Made by a program: the position numbers and the translations under genes
Notes under the pieces: generated by a model
Seen by the model: only the letters and a program-made list of their open reading frames with translations
What the model was told of the DNA's origin: nothing
Databases searched by the model: none
Source: JAZDCJ01 sp036311985
GTDB lineage: Bacteria > Actinomycetota > Actinomycetes > Actinomycetales > Micrococcaceae
Length of the DNA: 9,730 nucleotides
Reading direction: 5' to 3' (one strand)
NCBI RefSeq assembly: GCF_036311985.1
Contig: NZ_JAZDCJ010000037.1
Shown here: positions 1 through 5,325 of the stretch, in pieces
Position numbering within the stretch: position 1 is the first letter of the stretch
Layout of the letters: every line of letters begins with the position of its first letter

Positions 1-711
1 GCGGTTCTTGATCTCGGTGAGCACGCCGAGCCAGAACTTCGCGCCCTCACCACCGTCGCCGGCCCAGATCCCGAGGATGTCGCGTTCCCCGCCCGTGGTG
101 ACGCCGACGGCGACGTAGAACGGTTTGTTGCGCACCTGCCCGTCCCGCACCTTCACGACGATCGCGTCGATGAACACCACCGGGTAGACGCGGTCCAACG
201 GACGGTTCTGCCACTCGGTCATCTCCTCGATCACCTTGTCGGTGATCTTCGAGATCGTGTCCTTCGAGACGCTGGCTCCGTAGACATCGTCGAAGTGCGC
301 CGCGACCTCACCGGTCGTGAGCCCGCGCGCGGTCAATGACAGCACGATCTCGTCGATCCCGTCCAGCCGACGCTGCCGCTTGCGCACGATCCTCGGCTGG
401 AACGACCCCTCACGATCCCGGGGAACGTCGATCTGCACTGCACCGACCTCGGTCATCACGGTCTTCGCCCGCGTCCCGTTACGGGCATTCTCGCCGGTGC
501 TGGGCTGGTGCTTGTCATAACCGAGGTGCTCGGTCATCTCGACCTCGAGCGCAGTCTCCAGCACCCGCTTCGTTAGCCCGGCGAGCAGCCCGTCCGGGCC
601 GACCAGGCTGACGCCCTTCTCCTTCGCTTCCGCGAGCAGCTGCTCCGCGATCTGCTGCTGATCGATGATCTCTCCCGTCACAGGATCAATCATCTCGATG
701 ACATCGGTCAT
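1..711 (-). CDS. IS256-family transposase, N-terminal 237 residues (partial)
   Basis: This is a DDE transposase of the mutator/IS256 type, which cuts and moves its own element. The frame reads minus-strand from ATG at 711-709, preceded by an AAAGGA-type ribosome binding site, to the left edge without a stop. Residues 46-110 carry the usual N-terminal pattern (LTKRVLETALEVEMTEHLGY, then NARNGTRAKTV and VPRDREGSFQP). Residues 120-170 hold the helical GLTTGEVAAHF...SVSKDTISKITD region. The motif VVFIDAIVVKVRDG at 179-191 contains the presumed first catalytic Asp, D182. The window ends at TEIKNR, before the second Asp and the Glu of the triad, so activity cannot be judged. No frameshift is seen. 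Family members are usually about 400 residues, so roughly 40% is missing. Confidence 0.93.
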   Translation of the reverse strand, partial: MTDVIEMIDPVTGEIIDQQQIAEQLLAEAKEKGVSLVGPDGLLAGLTKRVLETALEVEMTEHLGYDKHQPSTGENARNGTRAKTVMTEVGAVQIDVPRDREGSFQPRIVRKRQRRLDGIDEIVLSLTARGLTTGEVAAHFDDVYGASVSKDTISKITDKVIEEMTEWQNRPLDRVYPVVFIDAIVVKVRDGQVRNKPFYVAVGVTTGGERDILGIWAGDGGEGAKFWLGVLTEIKNR

Positions 712-766
712 CGCCTTTCCTTTCGGTCAGGCCAGGACCAGATACACCGTTCGTCTGACACTCCCC
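1..766 (-). mobile_element. IS256-family insertion sequence, 5' end (partial, runs off left edge)
   Basis: The element consists of the transposase gene plus about 55 bases of upstream flank. Read on the minus strand, the flank begins near GGGGAGTGTCAGACGAACGG (around 765 to 746). A GTGTCAGACG-like end fits the left terminal inverted repeat of an IS256-family element, so the boundary is placed near 762-766. The partner repeat, the other half of the transposase and any target duplication lie outside the window, so the exact edge is not proven. The element sits about 80 bases past the stop of the kinase gene and disrupts no recognisable gene on that side. Multi-copy elements often break assemblies, which may be why the window starts here. 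Confidence 0.8.
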
Positions 767-792
767 GACCGCCGGCAGGGAGCCTGGACGCA

Positions 793-809
793 CGGCCGCG
801 GAGCGGCCG
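793..809 (-). terminator. Candidate hairpin terminator after the kinase gene
   Basis: A perfect 7-base-pair GC stem (793-799 with 803-809) closes a 3-base loop, about 40 bases past the kinase stop codon in the 712-848 intergenic gap. No T-run follows on the minus strand, so it would be a weak or non-canonical terminator. The rest of this gap shows the IS flank and no gene. Confidence 0.3.
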
Positions 810-848
810 GCCCGCCGTCGCCGCCTGGCCCCGGGCCGACCATCCCGG

Positions 849-1841
849 CTAGGCGAGCGGCGCCAGCTGCTCCGCGCGCGGCAGGGTGTCCAACGGCAGC
901 CCGGCGAGCGCGGTGGCGACCCAGAGCGAGCGTTCGGCGTCGCCCGGCAGGCCGTGCCGGGTGAACCAGTGGACGTCCTCGACTGCGCGGGCGATCGACC
1001 ACCCCCGGGCGCGTTCGACGTCGAGGCCGGCCGCGGCGCACAGCGCGCGCATCCGGGCCTCGAGGGCCGGCCCCTGGTTCCGCGCCGGCAGCTCGGCGAG
1101 GCGGTTGTGGAGCATGGGCAGGACCGAGAACTCGGCATCGCCGAGGTACGGCTGCGGGTCGATGGCCGCGAAGCCGCCCGCCGGACGCGCGAGGACGTTG
1201 AAGTAGTGGAGGTCCCCGTGGACGAGCACGGGCCGCCCGCCGCGCAGCGCGAGCGTTCCGCGTTCCTGGCAGCGCTCGAGCGCGGCCTGGAGCAGCGCCC
1301 GGGGAACGGGCCGGTCCAGCTCGAACCAGTCCTGTGGAAGCCCGTCGCCGAGGCGTTCGGCGACGTCGGACGTGCGCTCGAAGCGCGGCCACCCGTCCTC
1401 TTCGCCCACCGCGAGCGTCCGCACGATCCCTCCCCAGACCGGCACGGATTCCTCGACCGGGAGCAGCCCGAGCCCGGGACCGGGGACGAGGCGCTCGAGC
1501 AGGAGGGAGAAGCCGCCGTCGTCCTGGACCAGCCCGACCGCGCCGCGGCCGCCCCAGGCCCGCAGGGCCCACGCCTCGGCGCGCAGATCCTCTTCCGGCA
1601 GCGAGACCTTGAGGGCCAGCGGCGTCCCCGCCGCGTCCCGCACCGGGACGACGACGCCTGCGTGCCCCGCCCACCACGGGGCGTCGGCGGGATCGTGCAC
1701 GAGCCGCCAGCGCTCCAGGAGCGCGCGGAAGTGGTCCGGCAGGGCGTCGAGCCAGGACCGGCCGCCGCGCAGCCGCAGCGCGTTGCGGCGCAGCACGGCG
1801 GGCAGCGCGTGCGGGTCCGGGAGGGGAGGCGGGGCGCTCAT
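849..1841 (-). CDS. Aminoglycoside/hydroxyurea-type phosphotransferase (APH(6)-like kinase family)
   Basis: A 330-residue protein of the protein-kinase-like small-molecule phosphotransferase fold. It most resembles the APH(6)/hydroxyurea kinase family, whose characterised members phosphorylate streptomycin or hydroxyurea. Visible motifs: an N-terminal WLDALPDHFRALLERW helix (30-45), a likely ATP-binding lysine K78 in LALKVS with E89 in RAEA, a catalytic loop HGDLHYFNVL (208-217; D210 catalytic base, N215 metal ligand), and a DFG-equivalent IDPQPYLGD (227-235; D228). It is probably cytoplasmic, since no signal peptide is seen. The ATG overlaps the stop of the upstream DUF4439 gene (ATGA) and has no Shine-Dalgarno of its own, so translation is probably coupled. 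Family members in actinobacterial chromosomes are often not resistance genes. The substrate is unknown and a resistance phenotype should not be assumed. Confidence 0.85.
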   Translation of the reverse strand: MSAPPPLPDPHALPAVLRRNALRLRGGRSWLDALPDHFRALLERWRLVHDPADAPWWAGHAGVVVPVRDAAGTPLALKVSLPEEDLRAEAWALRAWGGRGAVGLVQDDGGFSLLLERLVPGPGLGLLPVEESVPVWGGIVRTLAVGEEDGWPRFERTSDVAERLGDGLPQDWFELDRPVPRALLQAALERCQERGTLALRGGRPVLVHGDLHYFNVLARPAGGFAAIDPQPYLGDAEFSVLPMLHNRLAELPARNQGPALEARMRALCAAAGLDVERARGWSIARAVEDVHWFTRHGLPGDAERSLWVATALAGLPLDTLPRAEQLAPLA

Positions 1842-3073
1842 GGGAGGAGGACGACGGCGTCGTCCCCGGCGAGGGCGGCACCGGCGGCCGCCGCGGACCA
1901 GGCCTCGTGGGCGAGGGCGGCCCGCCAGCCGTCCGGGGCGTGGGAGGAGGCGTCCCGCAGGGCCGCGGCGAGCTCGAGCGAGGCGCTGGAGAGCATCCCG
2001 GCCCCGGCACCGGCGGCGGGAACGGCATAGGCGGGACGGCGCTGGGCCGGGCAGTCACCGGGTAGCGCGGACTCGATCCGGCGTCCGAGCTCCGCATACT
2101 CCGCGGCGTCGGCCCGCCACCGGGCCCGGTCCACGGTGGTGGAACGGTCCGCCGTGTAGGCGTAGGCGTAGGCGAGCCGGTAGGCCGCATCGGCGGCGGC
2201 GAGGTGGCTCAGCGCGGCCTCGTCCGGCCCCGCCGCGGCGCCGGCGTCCCCGGCCGGCTCCGCCGTGCACCGGGCACCGGGGAGGGCGCCGCCCGGCGTG
2301 GTCCGGTAGGCGTCCCCGGCGAGGACCGGCTCGGCAAGCTCCGCGTCCCCCGCCAGCCGCCGGGCCAGCAGGCCCTGTTCGATCGCGGCCGTCAGGAGCG
2401 AGCGGGCCGAATCCCCGGAGGATGCGACGGCGAGGTCCGCGAGGCGGTCGGAGGAGGCCGCCAGCTCGAGCGCGAACCCGGCCGCGTCCGGCGGTTCCGG
2501 GGGCGAGCCGTCAGGGCCGTCCTGCCCGCCGACTCCGCCTGCCGGAGGGGAACCGGCAGCCGGCGTCGCATAGGCCGCGGAGGTGCGCGGTCCCGTCGAT
2601 CCCGGGCGGGACGCCGGAGCGTCCTGTTCGGCGTCCTCGGCGGCGGCCTCGCGGGCCGCCCGGTAGCCGGGCAGCAGGAGCTCGACGTGCCGGGCCAGGA
2701 CGGCGCGGGCCGAGGCGAGCTCCGCGGCGCTCCAGCCCGCAGGCGCAAGGGTGGCTCCGGCGTCGTCCTCCGCGGCGGACCCCCGGGCGCCCTGGCCGTC
2801 CGCGGCGGCGTCCGGCACCGCGGGGTCCGTGGTGCCGGCGGCCAGCGATTCGAGCTGCTCCCACAGCAGGCCCACGTGTTCTTCGACACTGGGGGCGGCG
2901 TCCACGGGTGCGTCGTTCCCCGTCCCCGACGCGACCGTCCCGAGCCCCACGACGAGCGCGGCGACGAGGAGCAGGGCCGCGAAACGGCCGAACCAGCGGC
3001 CCGCGCGGCTCATCCGGGAGGCGCGGCGGACGGCGGGACGGGGTCTGGTGCGGCGGGACATCCCTCCGATCAT
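1838..3073 (-). CDS. DUF4439 (ferritin-like) domain protein with N-terminal membrane/signal segment
   Basis: A 411-residue protein from ATG 3073. A basic N-terminus (RRTRPRPAVRRASR) precedes one hydrophobic stretch, FAALLLVAALVVGLGTVA (31-48), so it is probably exported or membrane-anchored. There is no lipobox cysteine. Residues 60-240 are Ala/Glu-rich predicted helices broken by Pro/Gly-rich linkers (151-196). Residues about 285-410 (LSHLAAADAAYRLAYAYAY...) resemble DUF4439, a helical ferritin-like domain of unknown function found in actinobacteria. Two cysteines (269, 341) could form a disulphide outside the cell. The start is uncertain: ATG 3061, four codons downstream, is an alternative. 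Its GGAGG lies only 1-2 bases away, too close, and 3073 lacks a clear ribosome site, so a leaderless mRNA is possible. The gene overlaps the kinase gene by 4 bases. No catalytic role can be assigned. Confidence 0.75.
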   Translation of the reverse strand: MIGGMSRRTRPRPAVRRASRMSRAGRWFGRFAALLLVAALVVGLGTVASGTGNDAPVDAAPSVEEHVGLLWEQLESLAAGTTDPAVPDAAADGQGARGSAAEDDAGATLAPAGWSAAELASARAVLARHVELLLPGYRAAREAAAEDAEQDAPASRPGSTGPRTSAAYATPAAGSPPAGGVGGQDGPDGSPPEPPDAAGFALELAASSDRLADLAVASSGDSARSLLTAAIEQGLLARRLAGDAELAEPVLAGDAYRTTPGGALPGARCTAEPAGDAGAAAGPDEAALSHLAAADAAYRLAYAYAYTADRSTTVDRARWRADAAEYAELGRRIESALPGDCPAQRRPAYAVPAAGAGAGMLSSASLELAAALRDASSHAPDGWRAALAHEAWSAAAAGAALAGDDAVVLLP

Positions 3074-3101
3074 CCCACGGAGGCGGGCCGTACCCCGTGC
3101 C

Positions 3102-3135
3102 GCACCGACGCGCGGCCCGGAACACGCGTCGGCGC
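3102..3135. repeat. Inverted repeat in the divergent DUF4439/rimP intergenic region
   Basis: CCGACGCG (3105-3112) and CGCGTCGG (3125-3132) are perfect inverted arms around a 12-base spacer. Two more pairs form outside a single mismatch (3102-3103 with 3134-3135). It lies just upstream of the rimP -10 element, roughly over its -35 position, and about 30 bases from the DUF4439 start. It could be an operator shared by the divergent units or an RNA hairpin. In DNA this GC-rich, 8-base arms can also occur by chance. Confidence 0.4.
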
Positions 3136-3145
3136 CGATCATGGA

Positions 3146-3151
3146 TAATCT
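3146..3151 (+). promoter_or_regulatory. Probable -10 element for the rimP-nusA transcript
   Basis: TAATCT in the context GGATAATCTTGAC fits the actinobacterial housekeeping sigma -10 pattern TANNNT and is one of the few AT-rich spots in the region. No good TTGACA-type -35 is visible 16-18 bases upstream. Transcription would start near 3157-3160, giving a leader of about 25-30 bases before the rimP ATG. Confidence 0.45.
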
Positions 3152-3185
3152 TGACTGCACAACATCGAATACGTGGGAGGAAGCA

Positions 3186-3752
3186 ATGTCCGGCCAGCCC
3201 GACGCCCGACCCGAGGCGGACCGCCTCAAGGAGTACCTGGAGCCGGCCGTCGCCTCCCACCGGCTCCATCTGGAGGACGTCGAGGTGCGCACCACCGGCA
3301 GCCACCGCACCGTCCACGTCGTGGTCGACCACCTCGAGGGCACCGACCCCGTGGACCTCGACACGATCGCCGAGGTCTCCCGCTCGCTCTCCGAGGCCAT
3401 GGACCGCGACCCGCACGACGACGGGACGGCCTACGACCTCGAGGTCTCCTCCTTCGGCGTCGGCCGCCCGCTGACCCAGCCGCGCCACTGGCGCCGCAAC
3501 GTCGGCCGGCTCGTCAAGGTCAACGTCCGCGAGGGCGAGAACCTGGCCGGCCGGCTCACCGAGGCCGGCGGGGACTCCATCACCGTGGTCCCCGACCTGC
3601 CCGTCAAGAAGGGCATGAAGCCCAAGCAGGGCGACCCCGTCACGGTCCCGTACGCGGCCATCCGCCGCGGAACCGTCGACGTCGACTTCACACGCTCCCA
3701 GGACCCCGCCGTGGACGTCCTGGACACCACCGACGAGGAAGAGGAGGCCTGA
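3186..3752 (+). CDS. rimP: Ribosome maturation factor RimP
   Basis: RimP helps the 30S subunit mature, assisting late assembly steps around 16S rRNA and protein S12. The 188-residue product has the N-terminal domain (about 12-97), ending in the family signature YDLEVSSFGVGRPLT (83-97). The usual motif is EVSSPG, so F90 replaces the common proline. A C-terminal SH3-like domain follows (about 104-168: RLVKVNVREGENLAGRLTEAG and VTVPYAAIRRGTVDVDF), then a short acidic tail (DTTDEEEEA). The ATG at 3186 is chosen because GGAGG at 3176-3180 lies 5 bases upstream. The open frame extends far upstream, but that part only mirrors the opposite-strand gene. It is the first gene of the cluster, and its TGA lies one base before the nusA GTG, so the two are almost certainly co-transcribed and coupled. 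Confidence 0.96.
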   Translation: MSGQPDARPEADRLKEYLEPAVASHRLHLEDVEVRTTGSHRTVHVVVDHLEGTDPVDLDTIAEVSRSLSEAMDRDPHDDGTAYDLEVSSFGVGRPLTQPRHWRRNVGRLVKVNVREGENLAGRLTEAGGDSITVVPDLPVKKGMKPKQGDPVTVPYAAIRRGTVDVDFTRSQDPAVDVLDTTDEEEEA

Positions 3753-3753
3753 C

Positions 3754-4737
3754 GTGGACATCGACATGAGCGCGCTGCGGCTGCTGGAACGCGAGCGCGA
3801 GATCCCCCTGGAACTGCTCATCCCCACCATCGAGCAGGCCCTGCTGATGGCGTACCACAAGTCGCCCGGAGCGATCGACAAGGCCCGCGCCGAGGTGGAT
3901 CGCAAGAGCGGACACGTGACGATCTGGGCGACCGAGGTCGACGAGGACGGCAACGACGTCGGCGAGTTCGACGACACCCCGGACGGCTTCGGCCGCATCG
4001 CCGCCTCCACGGCCCGGCAGATCATCCTGCAGCGGCTGCGCGACGCCGAGGACGACAACATCCTCGGCGAGTTCCGCGGCAAGGAGGGCGAGCTGGTCTC
4101 CGGCCAGATCCAGCAGGGGAGCAACCCCCACATGATCCAGGTCAACCTCGGCACCATCGAGGCCGTCCTGCCGCCGCCCGAGCAGGTCCCGGGCGAGCGC
4201 TACGAGCATGGTTCGCGCATCCGCGCCTACGTCACCGACGTGCACAAGGGACCCAAGGGGCCCTCGATCACGCTCTCGCGCTCCCACCCGAACCTGGTCC
4301 GCAAGCTCTTCGAGCTGGAGGTCCCCGAGATCGCCGACCGTTCGGTGGAGATCGTCTCCCTGGCCCGCGAGGCCGGTCACCGCTCGAAGATCGCCGTCCG
4401 CGCCAAGGTCGCCGGGATCAACGCGAAGGGCGCGTGCATCGGCGAGATGGGATCCCGCGTGCGGGCCGTGATGAACGAGCTCAGCGACGAGAAGATCGAC
4501 ATCGTCGACTACAACGAGGACCCGGCCCGCTTCATCGCGAGCGCGCTTTCGCCGTCGAAGGTGAACTCGGTCACGATCGTCGACGCCGCGGCCCGCCAGG
4601 CCCGGGTCGTCGTGCCGGACTACCAGCTCTCGCTCGCGATCGGCAAGGAGGGGCAGAACGCCCGCCTGGCCGCGAAGCTGACCGGCTGGCGGATCGACAT
4701 CGTCTCCGACGGCGTCAAGGGCCCCGAGCGGGGCTGA
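3754..4737 (+). CDS. nusA: Transcription termination/antitermination factor NusA
   Basis: NusA binds RNA polymerase and nascent RNA and modulates pausing, termination and antitermination. The 327-residue protein has the polymerase-binding N-terminal domain (1 to about 105, MDIDMSALRLLEREREIPLE), an S1 domain (about 113-178, GELVSGQIQQG...ITLSRSHP), KH1 (about 200-265, with the GxxG loop IGEMGSR) and KH2 (about 270-327, with the GKEG loop in LSLAIGKEGQNARLAAKL). It lacks the C-terminal acidic repeats of E. coli NusA, as is normal for actinobacteria. The GTG start at 3754 has GAGGAGG at 3741-3747 and gives the family-typical N-terminus; a downstream ATG at 3766 is less likely. It lies one base after the rimP stop. 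A small GC hairpin (4721-4734) overlaps its 3' end. Its position beside ribosome assembly genes is conserved across bacteria. Confidence 0.97.
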   Translation: MDIDMSALRLLEREREIPLELLIPTIEQALLMAYHKSPGAIDKARAEVDRKSGHVTIWATEVDEDGNDVGEFDDTPDGFGRIAASTARQIILQRLRDAEDDNILGEFRGKEGELVSGQIQQGSNPHMIQVNLGTIEAVLPPPEQVPGERYEHGSRIRAYVTDVHKGPKGPSITLSRSHPNLVRKLFELEVPEIADRSVEIVSLAREAGHRSKIAVRAKVAGINAKGACIGEMGSRVRAVMNELSDEKIDIVDYNEDPARFIASALSPSKVNSVTIVDAAARQARVVVPDYQLSLAIGKEGQNARLAAKLTGWRIDIVSDGVKGPERG

Positions 4738-4778
4738 CGCCGGGCGGGGTCCTGCGCGACCGCCGCCGTCAAAGGCGG

Positions 4779-4784
4779 TAGACT
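4779..4784 (+). promoter_or_regulatory. Possible -10 element upstream of ylxR
   Basis: TAGACT in GGTAGACTTGACC lies 52 bases before the ylxR GTG in the 99-base nusA-ylxR gap. It matches TANNNT and closely resembles the sequence before rimP (both continue into TTGAC). A small hairpin (CCGCC 4763-4767 with GGCGG 4774-4778) lies immediately upstream and could be a weak terminator or chance. No convincing -35 is present. Confidence 0.4.
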
Positions 4785-4836
4785 TGACCGTGGTCCGCCC
4801 AGGACCGGGAAGCCAGCACCAGGAGATCGAGCGATC

Positions 4837-5166
4837 GTGAGCGCGCAGAAGACGCCGCTGCGGACGTGCATCGGGTGCCGGCTGACCGCGGGGCAGGACC
4901 AGCTGCTGCGGTGGGTGTTGGATCCCCGTGGCGACGGCCCCGCCGTCGTCCCCGATCCGCGTCGCCGCAAGTCCGGTCGGGGTGCCTGGTTGCACCCGGA
5001 CCCGGAATGCGCGGCCCGTGCCGTCAAGCGCCGGGCGTTCCCGCGTGCCTTCAGGGCCAACGTGGGAGCCGTCGAGCTCGACGAACTACTGGCCGCCATC
5101 GGCCTGTCCCCGTCCGGGGGAGAGGCCGTCCACACCGTCCAACGTGAAAGCGGGTCAGAAATCTGA
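4837..5166 (+). CDS. ylxR: YlxR (DUF448) family RNA-binding-type protein
   Basis: A small basic protein of 109 residues, within or slightly above the usual 90-110. The family signature RTCIGCR is at residues 9-15, followed by DPRRRKSGRGAWLHPDPECAARAVKRR (40-66), the basic conserved core whose fold suggests nucleic-acid binding. Family members sit between nusA and infB in most Gram-positive genomes. Some work in other bacteria links YlxR to RNase P or to transcription regulation, but its role here is not established. The GTG start is preceded by AGGAGA at 4821-4826, about 10 bases away. The TGA stop overlaps an ATG (TGATG), the first of the chain of start codons in the infB leader. It probably has its own promoter besides read-through from nusA. 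Confidence 0.92.
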   Translation: MSAQKTPLRTCIGCRLTAGQDQLLRWVLDPRGDGPAVVPDPRRRKSGRGAWLHPDPECAARAVKRRAFPRAFRANVGAVELDELLAAIGLSPSGGEAVHTVQRESGSEI

Positions 5167-5174
5167 TGGAAACC

Positions 5175-5216
5175 CGATGAGTGTCAAGCGATGAGCGCCT
5201 AGCTATGAACCAGCAG
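5175..5216 (+). repeat. 14-base tandem repeat carrying ATG codons, three units
   Basis: CGATGAGTGTCAAG (5175-5188) is followed directly by CGATGAGCGCCTAG (5189-5202), 11 of 14 bases identical. A decayed third unit, CTATGAACCAGCAG (5203-5216), follows. Because 14 is not a multiple of three, each unit places its ATG in a new frame. The first two units contain the in-phase pattern that ends one tiny frame and opens the next. Confidence 0.6.
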
Positions 5217-5297
5217 TCTGGCGCAGCAATCGGCGCGCGGTCCCGTGACCGCGGCCTCGCAGAACAGCAAAAGACGGTCCGCACCTTGCAGAAGTGA
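5205..5297 (+). CDS. Possible 30-residue leader peptide upstream of infB
   Basis: The frame opens at ATG 5205, the last of the chained starts, and ends at TGA 5295-5297. It encodes a basic, Gln- and Arg-containing peptide starting MNQQSGAAIG and ending TVRTLQK. It has no hydrophobic segment and resembles nothing I recognise. There is no strong Shine-Dalgarno, so initiation would depend on ribosomes re-initiating from the preceding minicistrons. It passes through both leader hairpins and stops inside the loop of the second (5283-5304), 28 bases before the infB GTG. A ribosome finishing here would hold that hairpin open. It may equally be a non-coding chance frame. Confidence 0.3.
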   Translation: MNQQSGAAIGARSRDRGLAEQQKTVRTLQK

Positions 5298-5325
5298 TCG
5301 CAGGGCGGACCGAGACAGGAGAAAT

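Larger units (their letters stand above)
5166..5325 (+). promoter_or_regulatory. infB leader with chained start codons and hairpins
   Basis: The 159-base gap between ylxR and infB is unusually structured. ATG codons occur at 5166, 5177, 5191 and 5205. The frames are MetGluThrArg-stop (5166-5180), MSVKR-stop (5177-5194), MSA-stop (5191-5202) and a 30-residue frame (5205-5297). The first two overlaps are ATGA, and the third gap is 2 bases. Two hairpins follow: CGCGGTC/GACCGCG (5236-5242 and 5247-5253, 4-base loop) and GGTCCGC/GCGGACC (5276-5282 and 5305-5311). The second ends 5 bases before the infB AGGAG (5317-5321). This suggests a translated, folding leader that controls IF2 synthesis. The arrangement is seen directly; the function is inference. 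Confidence 0.5.

Noticed and set aside
3074..3400. Upstream extension of the DUF4439 frame to 3400
   Set aside because: That part runs antisense through rimP and would place the hydrophobic signal segment far inside the protein.
1372..3474. 700-codon plus-strand open frame across the DUF4439/kinase region
   Set aside because: Its Arg/Pro-rich translation is typical of antisense frames in high-GC DNA. The minus-strand proteins have family motifs and an ATGA junction.
4721..4734. GCCCC/GGGGC hairpin at the nusA 3' end as a terminator
   Set aside because: It has only five base pairs, lies mostly inside coding sequence, has no T-run and is expected by chance at this GC content.
5245..5325. ATG 5245 as the infB start
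   Set aside because: It would add 27 residues unlike IF2. GTG 5326 has a good Shine-Dalgarno and gives the family N-terminus AKVRVHEL.
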